Shown here: positions 20,383 to 30,159 of the stretch, piece by piece
How the letters are laid out: the number at the start of each line of letters is the position of its first letter
Position numbering within the stretch: position 1 is the stretch's first letter
DNA from: Alphaproteobacteria bacterium
GTDB lineage: Bacteria > Pseudomonadota > Alphaproteobacteria > Micropepsales > Micropepsaceae
Direction of reading: 5' to 3'
Assembly: GCA_020852655.1 (NCBI GenBank)
Contig: JADZAI010000032.1
Location: 1-64,000 of the forward strand
DNA: 64,000 nucleotides
Notes under the pieces: model-generated
Told to the model about the DNA's origin: nothing
Databases searched by the model: none
Seen by the model: the letters and a program-made list of their open reading frames with translations, nothing else
Made by a program: the position numbers and the translations under genes

Positions 20383-21111
20383 TCAGTTGAGCTCGTAGAC
20401 GATGTTGACCAGGGCATCGAGGCCGACCTGGCCCGCGGCGGTGGGAACCGAGGCGGCCGAATCGGCGCGCATGGTCTGGACCGGCACCGGGCTGGGACTG
20501 GACACGTAGCCTTCCGACATCGTGATGACCCGGCCGACCGTCATGCCGGCGGCACCGGCCAGGAGGTCGGCCTTCGCCTTGGCGTCGGCCACCGCCTTCA
20601 GGCGGGCTTCGTTCATTGCGGCGGTCTTGTCGGCGACGTCGAAGCTCAGACCGTTGATCTGGTTTGAGCCCTTGGAGACGACGATGTCGAGGATTTCACC
20701 GAGCCGGCTGATATCCTTCACCCGCAACGTGATGCCGTTGCTCGCCAGATAGCCGATGAGGCGGGCGGGCTGCGTATTGTAGTCGTATTGCGCGTTCACC
20801 GAGAGCCCGGTCGTCTGCATGTCGGTGACGCCGAAGCCCAGTTCCTTCAGGCCGTCGATGACGGCACCCATGGCGCCGCTGTTCTTGTCGAGCGCCTCGC
20901 GGGCGGTAGCGCCGTCGCTGGTGACACCAAGGGAAAGTACCGCGATGTCCGGCGCCATCTCGGTGTGGCCCGAGCCCGACACGGTGATGGTCCGGCTGAT
21001 CGACGACGCGGCGGGATCCCCGGGCGTCGGCTGGGCGAGGACGGCGGTCGACACGGCGCCGCTGAGCACGACGGCGGCGGCGGTAAGCAGGAGCGGGCGC
21101 AGGCGGATCAT
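20383..21111 (-). CDS. SIMPL domain (DUF541) periplasmic protein
   Basis: A 242-residue exported protein. A clear signal peptide (MIRLRPLLLTAAAVVLSGAV, cleavage after VLA) precedes a SIMPL/DUF541 domain: RTITVSGSGHTEMAPDIAVL, GVTDMQTTGLSVNAQYDY and KAKADLLAGAAGMTVGRV. Family members such as E. coli YggE are linked to oxidative stress tolerance but have no defined biochemical activity. The ATG at 21111 follows GAGAGG and gives a perfect signal sequence; the longer open frame upstream is rejected. Confidence 0.93.
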   Translation of the reverse strand: MIRLRPLLLTAAAVVLSGAVSTAVLAQPTPGDPAASSISRTITVSGSGHTEMAPDIAVLSLGVTSDGATAREALDKNSGAMGAVIDGLKELGFGVTDMQTTGLSVNAQYDYNTQPARLIGYLASNGITLRVKDISRLGEILDIVVSKGSNQINGLSFDVADKTAAMNEARLKAVADAKAKADLLAGAAGMTVGRVITMSEGYVSSPSPVPVQTMRADSAASVPTAAGQVGLDALVNIVYELN

Positions 21112-21250
21112 GAAGGCCTCTCGAAGGATGGCGCGGAAAGCGGGCTCGCGCAGGGACCAGAAGGCTACAGAATTGGGCCGCAAATGCGGCGGGCCTTGCA
21201 GCGTCACGGATTGCTGATATTTCGTTCATGCGTCGTTGAGGCGGCGGGTG

Positions 21251-21327
21251 GGGCCTGTAGCTCAGTTGGTTAGAGCGGGCCGCTCATAACGGCTTGGTCC
21301 CAGGTTCGAGTCCTGGCGGGCCCACCA
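21251..21327 (+). tRNA. ileX: tRNA-Ile(CAT), the lysidine-type AUA decoder
   Basis: A 77-base tRNA with CCA encoded. The acceptor stem GGGCCTG pairs with CGGGCCC (one G-T), the D arm is GCTC...GAGC, and the T arm is CCAGG-TTCGAGT-CCTGG. The anticodon CAT is at 21285-21287 in the loop CTCATAA. The flanking bases (CTCATAA then GGCTTGGTC) match tRNA-Ile2 rather than either methionine tRNA, so the wobble C should be converted to lysidine by TilS. Confidence 0.93.
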
Positions 21328-21407
21328 AATCCTTTGCCCGCCCCGTGCCGGTTGGGCTAAACAGCCGCCAAACCCGCCACTTACAGATCGCGCAAGGAAC
21401 CGCCCCG

Positions 21408-23066
21408 ATGGCGTCCTATCAATACGTCTACGTCATGAAGAAGCTGTCCAAGTCCTACACGGGCGGGAAGCAGACGCTGAAGGACATCTATCTGTCCTTC
21501 TACCCCGGCGCGAAGATCGGCGTGCTGGGCGTCAACGGCGCCGGCAAGTCGACCCTGCTGAAGATCATGGCGGGCATCGACAAGGACTTCACGGGCGAGG
21601 CCTGGGCGGCGGAAGGTGCGCGCGTCGGCTATCTGGAACAGGAGCCCAAGCTCGATCCCGAACTCTCGGTGCGCGAGAATGTGATGCTCGGCGTCGCCGC
21701 GAAGAAGGGCCTGCTCGACCGCTACAACGAGCTGGCGATGAACTACTCGGACGAGACCGCGGACGAGATGTCGAAGCTCCAGGACGCGATCGAAGCACAG
21801 AATCTCTGGGACCTCGACTCTCAGGTCGACCAGGCGATGGACGCGCTGCGCTGCCCGCCGGACGATGCCGACGTGACGAAGCTGTCGGGCGGCGAGCGGC
21901 GTCGCGTGGCGCTCTGCCGCCTGCTGCTCGACCAGCCGGACCTGCTGCTGTTGGACGAACCGACCAACCATCTCGATGCGGAATCGGTGGCGTGGCTGGA
22001 AGGCCATCTGCGGACCTATCCGGGCGCCATCCTGATCGTCACGCACGATCGCTACTTCCTCGACAACGTCACCGGCTGGATCCTCGAGCTCGACCGCGGG
22101 CAGGGCATTCCCTACGAGGGTAATTACACCTCGTGGCTGGCGCAGAAGCAGAAGCGTCTCGAACAGGAAGGCCGCGAAGACGAAGCGCGCCAGAAGACGC
22201 TGGTGCGTGAGCAGGAATGGATCGCCTCCAGCCCCAAGGCCCGCCAGGCCAAGAGCAAGGCCCGCTACGCGCGTTACGAAGAGCTGGTCGCCAAGTCGGC
22301 CGACAAGACGCCGCAGACGGCACAGATCATCATCCCGATCGCCGAGCGCCTGGGCGGCCGGGTGGTCGAGGCGGACGACATCTCCAAGGCCTATGGCGAC
22401 CGCCTGCTGATCGACGATCTCAGCTTCAAGCTGCCGCCCGGCGGCATCGTCGGGGTGATCGGCGCGAACGGCGCCGGCAAGACGACGCTGTTCCGGATGA
22501 TCACGGGCCAGGAGAAGCCCGACGACGGGTCGATCTATGTCGGCGAGAGCGTGCAGCTCGGCTATGTCGACCAGAGCCGCGATGCGCTGAACGACAAGGC
22601 GACGGTGTGGGAGGAAATCTCCGGCGGCAACGAGGTGCTCTATCTCGGCAAGCGCGAGATCAACAGCCGCGGCTATTGCTCGGCCTTCAACTTCAAGGGC
22701 GGCGACCAGCAGAAGAAGGTCGGCCAGCTCTCGGGCGGTGAGCGCAACCGCGTGCATCTCGCCAAGATGCTGAAGTCGGGCGCCAATGTGCTGCTGCTCG
22801 ACGAACCGACGAACGATCTCGACGTCGACACGCTGCGGGCGCTGGAAGAGGCGCTGGAGGATTATGCCGGCTGCGCCGTCATCATCAGCCACGACCGCTG
22901 GTTCCTCGACCGCATCGCGACGCACATCCTCTCGTTCGAGGGCGACAGCCATGTCGAGTGGTTCGAAGGCAATTTCGAAGATTACATGGCCGACCGCAAA
23001 CGCCGCCTCGGCGACGATGCGCTGGTACCCCACCGTATCAAGTACAAGAAGCTGACGCGGAATTAG
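21408..23066 (+). CDS. ettA: ABC-F translational throttle protein EttA
   Basis: A 552-residue ABC-F ATPase without membrane segments that binds the ribosomal E site and gates elongation according to ATP/ADP. Two ABC cassettes are visible: Walker [10 protein letters not shown] (41-49) with [13 protein letters not shown] and [12 protein letters not shown], and Walker [10 protein letters not shown] with [13 protein letters not shown] and [11 protein letters not shown]. The interdomain linker ([19 protein letters not shown]) is the P-site tRNA-interacting region. Length and start (ATG 21408 after AAGGA) match the family. The stop overlaps the stop of the convergent PIN pseudogene. Confidence 0.95.
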   Translation: MASYQYVYVMKKLSKSYTGGKQTLKDIYLSFYPGAKIGVLGVNGAGKSTLLKIMAGIDKDFTGEAWAAEGARVGYLEQEPKLDPELSVRENVMLGVAAKKGLLDRYNELAMNYSDETADEMSKLQDAIEAQNLWDLDSQVDQAMDALRCPPDDADVTKLSGGERRRVALCRLLLDQPDLLLLDEPTNHLDAESVAWLEGHLRTYPGAILIVTHDRYFLDNVTGWILELDRGQGIPYEGNYTSWLAQKQKRLEQEGREDEARQKTLVREQEWIASSPKARQAKSKARYARYEELVAKSADKTPQTAQIIIPIAERLGGRVVEADDISKAYGDRLLIDDLSFKLPPGGIVGVIGANGAGKTTLFRMITGQEKPDDGSIYVGESVQLGYVDQSRDALNDKATVWEEISGGNEVLYLGKREINSRGYCSAFNFKGGDQQKKVGQLSGGERNRVHLAKMLKSGANVLLLDEPTNDLDVDTLRALEEALEDYAGCAVIISHDRWFLDRIATHILSFEGDSHVEWFEGNFEDYMADRKRRLGDDALVPHRIKYKKLTRN

Positions 23067-23459
23067 GGAGAGATCAGCGGGACGTCGGGGAAGTAGGTCG
23101 CGTAGCGGCCGGTGTCGCGCGTCAGCAGCCGCGCGCCGACCGCCTTGGCATGCGCACCGATGAAGAAGTCGGGCAGGGTGCCTGTGCGGATGCCACCGCG
23201 CTCGCGATAGAGGCGAAATATCTGGGCGGCAAGAAACAGGCCGTGGAGAGGAATCCGTTCGATCGCCAGTCCGAAGCGTTCGACCTCGGCATGGCATGCT
23301 TCGGCAGACGGAAAACCGGCCGAGAACTCGGAGAAGATGACGTCGTTGATGAAAACCCCGCCTCCCAGAACCGCTGCGGTCAGGGCGGAGATGGAGCGAT
23401 CTTTCCAATCTTGATTGTTGTTGGCGATGTCGATCAGGAATGTTGGTGTCGACGAGGGA
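23063..23459 (-). pseudogene. vapC: VapC-type PIN toxin, frameshifted and without a start codon
   Basis: Reading the minus strand from the end of the antitoxin gene, one frame gives LVDTNI and a second frame gives LIDIANNNQDWKDRSISAL and then an intact PIN body (VFINDVIFSEFSAGF, GTLPDFFIGAHAKAVG, LLTRDTGRYATYF) to a TAA at 23063-23065. Joining them as VDTNI+LIDIA reproduces the canonical PIN opening, so a single extra C in ATTCCTG (about 23430) breaks the DTN motif. The VDTN frame also lacks an initiation codon after the antitoxin stop. The four acidic residues would otherwise all be present. Either a decayed toxin or two sequencing errors; the body has no other lesion. Confidence 0.8.
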
Positions 23460-23717
23460 TCAATCCTCGCCTCGCGTCAGGCGCATGAGTTCATCGGTCG
23501 TGTAGCCGCGGAACGGTTTGCGTTTGGCGATATCTTCCAACCGGGCACGATATTCGGCCTCGCGGGCATTCCGGTCCGGTTCGTTGGCCAAGCGCACCAC
23601 TACGCCTGTGCCCGGCTCGGCGCGAACTTCCACGCGGTCGCCGGGCTTGATTCCGGCGGCCTCGCGGACCTGTTTGGGGATCGTGACCTGACCCTTGACG
23701 GTCACCCTGGTCGGCAT
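23460..23717 (-). CDS. vapB: VapB-type antitoxin, AbrB/SpoVT swapped-hairpin fold
   Basis: An 85-residue antitoxin. The N-terminal AbrB/SpoVT DNA-binding hairpin (TRVTVKGQVTIPKQVREAAG then IKPGDRVEVRAEPG) is followed by a toxin-binding tail (RARLEDIAKRKPFRGYTTDE). Its stop abuts the PIN pseudogene. As the partner toxin appears inactive, it may now act only as a DNA-binding orphan. The ATG at 23717 gives the family start; the open frame extends further upstream without a better start. Confidence 0.85.
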   Translation of the reverse strand: MPTRVTVKGQVTIPKQVREAAGIKPGDRVEVRAEPGTGVVVRLANEPDRNAREAEYRARLEDIAKRKPFRGYTTDELMRLTRGED

Positions 23718-23812
23718 GGCGGGCCTCGTATTGCTCGGCGCCAAAAGTAATACCGGATGAGTGGGGTTCCAACTGGATGGGTAGATTGCGCTCCACCCGA
23801 ATTCGGCAAGTT

Positions 23813-24094
23813 CTATGGAGTGCGATTGGGGGCTTTGAGTTTCTTGGCAACCAGGGCGGTCAAACGTCCCCAAAGCTCGCCCTCGAGCGCTATCCTCCGT
23901 GCAGTGAATTGGCTGTTCGTGTAGTGACCTTCCTCGATCGCTCCGGATACGGAGAGTCCGGTCGGCCGATGTGTGAGCGTGAGTTCTCCACGGCGCAGGT
24001 CTGTCACCTTGGCGCTTCCGATCCGGCGTGATCGGCCAGTGTCTATCGTGTGGGAGACATCCACGGCATCCAAGGCAAAGTGTTTCGGCTTCAT
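23813..24094 (-). CDS. Hypothetical protein
   Basis: A 93-residue protein of unknown function, start taken at the ATG ending at 24094. It contains the pattern FALDAVDVSHTIDTGRSRR, GELTLTHRPTGLSVSGAIEE, GHYTNSQFTARR, which reads like a folded beta-rich domain with a helical tail and not like random sequence. Similar small proteins occur in Alphaproteobacteria. The ribosome site is poor, and an ATG at 24178 would add 28 residues and overlap the aldo-keto reductase stop by four bases. Base composition is lower in GC than its neighbours. Confidence 0.55.
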   Translation of the reverse strand: MKPKHFALDAVDVSHTIDTGRSRRIGSAKVTDLRRGELTLTHRPTGLSVSGAIEEGHYTNSQFTARRIALEGELWGRLTALVAKKLKAPNRTP

Positions 24095-24174
24095 AGCAGT
24101 ACTACTTTGCTTGCCTTCGCGCCGGTGAAGCGGACCAGCCGGACCTCTGTCGAGGTCCGGCATCCGGTCGCACC

Positions 24175-25191
24175 TCACCCCATCGGGTACATGATCTCTT
24201 TCGTCACCGCGTCGATGGCTTTCATCGTTTCGGGGGAGAGCTTCACCGTGCCGGCTTTCAGGATGTCGGGCACCTGATCCGCATGCGTGGCGCCGACGAT
24301 GGTGGAGGCGACGAAGTCGTGCTGGATCGACCAGGCGGTGGCGAGGGTCGTCACCGACATGTCGAGTTCGGCGGCGATCTTCATGAAGCGCGCCGTCGAG
24401 GCGAGCGACTTGTCGTTGACGAAGCGCTTGGCCATCACGCCCTGGCGGCCGCCCATCGCGAGATAATTCGAGAAGCGCGCGCCTTCGGGGCGGGCCCCGT
24501 CCTGGTATTTGCCCGTGAGCACGCCGCCGGCGAGGGGCGAATAGGGGATGAGGCTCACCTTCTCCTGACGGCAGACATGGGCCAGCTCGTCTTCGAAGCG
24601 GCGATTGTTCATCGAGAAATTGTTCTGGATCGTCTCGTAGCGCGCGAGGTCGCGCATCTCGGAAACCGCGAGGCTCTTCATCAGGCCCCAGGCGTTCTCG
24701 TTCGAGCAGCCGAGGATGCGCACCTTGCCGGCGCGGACGAGCTCGTCGAGCGTTTCCATCGTCTCGTCATAGGGCGTGCCGTGGTCGGGCCAGTGCGTCT
24801 GGTAGAGGTCGATATAGTCGGTCTGAAGGCGGCGGAGGCTGGCCTCGATAGCGCGGGTGATGTTGTGGCGGTCGAGCGCAGTCATGCCGGCGCGCTGCGA
24901 ACCCTTGATCCAGCCGTGGCTGGGGCCGCAGACCTTGGTCGCGAGGATGATGGCGTCGCGGTTCTTGCCCTTCATCCAGCGGCCGAAGATCTCCTCGGTG
25001 CGGCCGGCATATTTCTCGTCGGGCGGGACGGGGTAGTTCTCGGCCGTGTCGTAGAAATTGATCCCGGCCTCCAGCGACATGTCGAGGATGCGATGCGACA
25101 TCTTCTCGTCGGCCTGGTTGCCGAAGGTCATCGTACCCATGCAAATGGTCGAGACCGCAATTCCGCTGCGGCCCAGGCGTCTGGACTCCAT
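24175..25191 (-). CDS. Aldo-keto reductase
   Basis: A 338-residue NADPH-dependent (beta/alpha)8-barrel oxidoreductase. The catalytic tetrad is visible as Asp and Tyr in NFYDTAENYP, Lys in IILATKVCG and His in DLYQTHWPDHG. Cofactor contacts are in SIQHDFVASTIVGATHADQV. It is closest to the Tas/YghZ-like group, which reduces diverse aldehydes and ketones; the natural substrate is unknown. No regulator is adjacent. Confidence 0.93.
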   Translation of the reverse strand: MESRRLGRSGIAVSTICMGTMTFGNQADEKMSHRILDMSLEAGINFYDTAENYPVPPDEKYAGRTEEIFGRWMKGKNRDAIILATKVCGPSHGWIKGSQRAGMTALDRHNITRAIEASLRRLQTDYIDLYQTHWPDHGTPYDETMETLDELVRAGKVRILGCSNENAWGLMKSLAVSEMRDLARYETIQNNFSMNNRRFEDELAHVCRQEKVSLIPYSPLAGGVLTGKYQDGARPEGARFSNYLAMGGRQGVMAKRFVNDKSLASTARFMKIAAELDMSVTTLATAWSIQHDFVASTIVGATHADQVPDILKAGTVKLSPETMKAIDAVTKEIMYPMG

Positions 25192-25263
25192 ACCGCTTCC
25201 CCTTTGTCGTGATGTGACCGGGTGCGTTAGAAGGCCCGGCGCCGACGATTGAAACGGCGGCAG

Positions 25264-25843
25264 TTAAGCGGGAGACGGGCTCAGGCGCAATTCGGTCGGC
25301 AAGACGGGCCAGCGCCGCGCGCACCCACGAGACGACGGCGGCGCAGGCGGCCTTTTCCGCCCGGCTCGCCGCGACGATGTGGAGGGCGTGGCGGCCAAGG
25401 CGCTTCGACAACGCGAGGGAGGCGGCGGCGTCGCGCTGGTGATAGCGTGCATGCTCGCGGGCCATCGCGGCCTCGGCCGTGCAGCGGCCATGGCGCCGGG
25501 CGTTCCGGTTGCCGGGCTGGCCGCCACGCTGGCGGGCAGGGGGTGCCGGCGCGGCGCCTTGGCCAAAGCGCGGCTGGAGCGAGAAGCGGGGAGCGGGTGC
25601 TGCTCCATCCGTGGCTGACGCAACGGCAGGCATTCGTTTGCCAAAATCGCGCGCTTTTTTCGGCCGGTGAAAGACAGCACCGGCCTCGAGCGCACGGAAA
25701 GCGCGGTATTCGGCGAGCGTGGCGATGAACGCGGCGCGCCTGGCTTCCGCACAGCGGCGGGCTTGGTGCACGAGACGCCGGCAAACGGCGTCCGCGACGC
25801 CGGCCGCTTCCAGTTTCCGTTCCAGATCATCGAGATTGGTCAT
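25264..25843 (-). CDS. Uncertain hypothetical protein; open frame runs on into the aldo-keto reductase gene
   Basis: The frame starting at ATG 25841-25843 (GGGAG just upstream) encodes a plausible helical N-terminus (MTNLDDLERKLEAAGVADAV, CRRLVHQARRCAEARR) and the motif RGGQPGNRNARRHGRCTAEA, which resembles the GGxxGNxNAxxHG segment of many small phage- or plasmid-type proteins. This frame does not stop at the gene end: it stays open to 24767, 425 bases inside the aldo-keto reductase gene in another frame. Another frame stops at 25264. A frameshift near the C-terminus would explain this. All three frames are open over 25281-25784, a high-GC effect, so coding status is uncertain. Confidence 0.4.
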
Positions 25844-25929
25844 GGGCTCCCGCCGTTAGGACGAGAGTCATAGGGGTCGGGGATGTCAGATTCTGGCAGG
25901 CCAGGCCGGCGCCGTCTGGGGTACGCCGC

Positions 25930-26703
25930 TCAGGCGAGCGCCGGCTGGCCGACGAGGTCGCGATAGGCGCGCCAACTGGCGAGCCCGATCAGCGGGAAGA
26001 TCACCACCATTCCGACAAAGGCCGTGGCGGCCGCCAGCGCGACGAGAGCGGTAATCATCGCGGCCCATAGCAGCATGGGCAGCGGGTTGGCGGCGACCGC
26101 GGTGAAGCTGGTCACGGTGGCCGCGAAGAAATTGCTTTCGCGGTCCAGCAGCATCGGGGCGGAGACCACCACGATCGCATAGGTGAAGAGCGCGATGACG
26201 CCGCCGATGATCGAGCCGGTCATCAGCATGTAGAGGCCCTCTTCGGTCGTGAACGCGAAGGTGACGAATTTCCCGATGGTGTCGTGCAGGTGATAGGTCG
26301 ACAGGCCGTAGACGAGCTGCGCTATGCGGCCCCAGAGCATGTAGATCAGCAGGAGGGTGAGGCCGAGATAGGCCGCGTCCTGGCCAAAGGCGGAGCGCAC
26401 GAAGATCATCTGCCGCAGCGTGGGCGTCTCGCCCTTTTCGAGCAGACGCCCGGCTTCGTAGAGTCCCATCGCCAGCATCGGGGCGATGAAGACGAGACCG
26501 CAGGTGAGTACCAGCGCCCAGAAGGAGGCATTCGAAAGGACGAAGGCGCCGGCCAAGGCAAGGCAGAGCGCCGATATCGCCGCGCCGTAGATGATGCAGG
26601 GAACGAAGGCGCGCCGCAAATCCTGCAACGCGCCCGAAAGCCAGCGCAGCGGCGCAGCGAGGCCGATCTCGTTGATCTCGGGCAGGTCGGACCGGCTATC
26701 CAT
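25930..26703 (-). CDS. DUF2189 integral membrane protein
   Basis: A 257-residue membrane protein with about six hydrophobic segments. The N-terminal lead (PLRWLSGALQDLRRAFVPCI), the repeated GLYEAGRLLEKGETPTLRQM loop and the ending FPLIGLASWRAYRDLV are typical of the DUF2189 family. Function is unknown; members often accompany cytochrome genes, but none are here. Confidence 0.88.
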   Translation of the reverse strand: MDSRSDLPEINEIGLAAPLRWLSGALQDLRRAFVPCIIYGAAISALCLALAGAFVLSNASFWALVLTCGLVFIAPMLAMGLYEAGRLLEKGETPTLRQMIFVRSAFGQDAAYLGLTLLLIYMLWGRIAQLVYGLSTYHLHDTIGKFVTFAFTTEEGLYMLMTGSIIGGVIALFTYAIVVVSAPMLLDRESNFFAATVTSFTAVAANPLPMLLWAAMITALVALAAATAFVGMVVIFPLIGLASWRAYRDLVGQPALA

Positions 26704-26765
26704 GCACCTATCTTCTCCATAGCGGGCTCGGGGAAGGGGCCTGGCGGCCAGGCCCCAATCCGGGC

Positions 26766-28589
<1,824 letters not shown>

Positions 28590-28606
28590 GCATTCTCTCC
28601 CGCTGG

Positions 28607-28623
28607 GCATCTATTGTAGATGC
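28607..28623. promoter_or_regulatory. Inverted repeat upstream of the monooxygenase
   Basis: GCATCTA-TTG-TAGATGC is a perfect seven-base inverted repeat with a three-base centre, 18 bases before the GTG start of the monooxygenase gene. It is a plausible operator for an unlinked repressor; no regulator gene is adjacent. Confidence 0.45.
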
Positions 28624-28688
28624 GTAAATTTAGAATGCGTTCAGACTTTTCTCCCGGCCTGGGCGAGTCATTGATCCACCGCAAAGCG

Positions 28689-29618
28689 TCAGCGCTTCTT
28701 CACGAAGAAGCCGGCGCGAGGAAAGTGGAGGGTGACGTCGCCGACACGTGGGTCGCGCCGGGCTATGGCGACGTGCTGGGCGGAGGTCGAGACGAGCGTG
28801 CCTGCGACCTCGTCGCGGCCGTAATCGTCGGCGGCGACGGTGACGGCATCGCCCGCCTTCAGGCCGTTCGGTTCGCGTGGGTCGGTCGCCGGCTTCTCGA
28901 TCGAGGTGGCACCCTCGGCGATATCCAGGGCTTCGGCCGTCGTCATCTCGCTGCGCCGGCCGTGGCCGATCGCCTTCACGCGGGCTTCCCAGGCATAGAG
29001 CTTCGCGAGGTCGGGGAAGGCGTCCATCAGCCTCGGGTTCGCCCAGCGGATGAAGGCGAGGTTGTACATGGTCGCGGCGTCGGCGAGGCCGGGCTTGTCG
29101 CCGAGCAGGAAGGCGCGGCCGTCGGCAAGCTGGCTCTCGACCCAGCCGAGATGGGCCCGCAATTGCTCCATGCGCAGCGGCTGGTTCGCCGCCATCGCCT
29201 CCAGATCGAATTTGCGGCCGAACAGCTTCTCGCGGTCCTCCATGAAGGCGTTGCCGCGCACCGGCGCGGTGCCGCCCGAGAAGATGACGTCGCAGGCGAT
29301 GGTGAAGAGCGGGTGGTCGGCCCAGAACTCGATCGCGTGGCTGATGCCCTTGTCGGCGCCGGTATAGATCGACGGCTCGGGGAAGCGGCGCTCCAGCTCG
29401 CGGATGATGATGGCGGTGTCGCAATAGATGTCGGCGCCGATCTGCATGACCGGGATCTTGCGGTAGCCGCCGGTGAGCGGGAGGAGGTCGGGCTTCGGCA
29501 TGATGACCGGCTGAATGACCGAAGCCCAGTCGAGATTCTTGATGCCGAGGACGATGCGGACTTTCTCGGAGAACGGCGAGATATCGTACTGATGCAGGAT
29601 GATGCCGGTCCCGGCCAT
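28689..29618 (-). CDS. Glutathione S-transferase family protein with C-terminal extension
   Basis: A 309-residue protein. The thioredoxin-like N-terminal domain (YDISPFSEKVRIVLGIKNLD, GGYRKIPVMQIGADIYCDTA with the conserved cis-Pro) and an all-helical domain (LLGDKPGLADAATMYNLAFI) make a GST. About 75 extra residues follow (from IEKPATDPREPNGLK) and appear to form a small beta domain, unusual for a GST of about 225 residues. Same strand as the monooxygenase gene and 99 bases upstream of it; divergent from the ArsR gene. The ATG at 29618 follows GAGG. Confidence 0.88.
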   Translation of the reverse strand: MAGTGIILHQYDISPFSEKVRIVLGIKNLDWASVIQPVIMPKPDLLPLTGGYRKIPVMQIGADIYCDTAIIIRELERRFPEPSIYTGADKGISHAIEFWADHPLFTIACDVIFSGGTAPVRGNAFMEDREKLFGRKFDLEAMAANQPLRMEQLRAHLGWVESQLADGRAFLLGDKPGLADAATMYNLAFIRWANPRLMDAFPDLAKLYAWEARVKAIGHGRRSEMTTAEALDIAEGATSIEKPATDPREPNGLKAGDAVTVAADDYGRDEVAGTLVSTSAQHVAIARRDPRVGDVTLHFPRAGFFVKKR

Positions 29619-29683
29619 GGCGCGCCTCATGTCTTGGTGGGGCGAGTTCAGCATGCACCCGGTGGATTTGCCATCGCGCAGGG

Positions 29684-29730
29684 TTGACGCCGCGTGCGAT
29701 AAGGCGTACTGAACCGATCAGTTAATTAAC
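29684..29730 (+). promoter_or_regulatory. Promoter and palindromic operator of the arsR-SRPBCC pair
   Basis: TTGACG at 29684-29689 and TACTGA at 29707-29712, 17 bases apart, form a sigma-70-like promoter. The perfect palindrome GTTAATTAAC at 29721-29730 sits just after the -10 box, flanked by half repeats TCAGTT at 29718 and 29734. This is the right position for repression by the ArsR-type product. No ribosome-binding site is evident before the ATG at 29748. Confidence 0.55.
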
Positions 29731-29747
29731 CTGTCAGTTCAATACGT

Positions 29748-30107
29748 ATGCAAGCCGATCGCCTCAGCGCCACGTTTTCCGCCCTGGCCGATCCGACGCG
29801 CCGGGCGATCCTGGCGCGCCTTGCGACCGGCGAGGTCTCGGTGAGCGAACTCGCCGAGCCCTTTGCGATGAGCCTGCCGGCGGTTTCCAAGCATCTGAAG
29901 GTGCTGGAGCGCGCCGGCCTCATCGAGCGCGGGCGCGCGGCGCAATGGCGGCCCTGCAAGCTGAAGCCGGAACCGCTGAAGCAGGCGGCCGGCTGGATCG
30001 AGCAGTATCGCGCCTTCTGGGAAGCGCGGTTCGACCGGCTGGAGGCTTATCTGAACGACGTGCAGGCGAAGCAGGGAAAGGGCAAGCGCCATGGCGGCAA
30101 AAGCTGA
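29748..30107 (+). CDS. ArsR family transcriptional regulator
   Basis: A 119-residue winged-helix repressor: FSALADPTRRAILARLATGE, SELAEPFAMSLPAVSKHLKV as the HTH and LIERGRAAQWRPCKL as the wing. No metal-binding Cys-His pattern is present, so it probably does not sense metal. It precedes an SRPBCC gene, the common ArsR-AHSA1 arrangement in which the regulator controls the ligand-binding protein. The palindrome in its promoter suggests autorepression. Confidence 0.92.
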   Translation: MQADRLSATFSALADPTRRAILARLATGEVSVSELAEPFAMSLPAVSKHLKVLERAGLIERGRAAQWRPCKLKPEPLKQAAGWIEQYRAFWEARFDRLEAYLNDVQAKQGKGKRHGGKS

Positions 30108-30159
30108 AACCGGCACAGGCCACGGGCCGGGCGCCCGCGATGGCGCGAGGTCCTGATCC

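Noticed and set aside
21251..21327. Elongator or initiator tRNA-Met
   Set aside because: The anticodon is CAT, but the acceptor stem, the G-T pair and the CTCATAA...GCTTGGTC context match tRNA-Ile2 and not tRNA-Met or tRNA-fMet.
25281..25784. Alternative overlapping frames over 25.3-25.8 kb as separate genes
   Set aside because: All are Pro/Arg/Ala-rich and lack a ribosome site; only the frame starting at 25843 has a plausible N-terminus.
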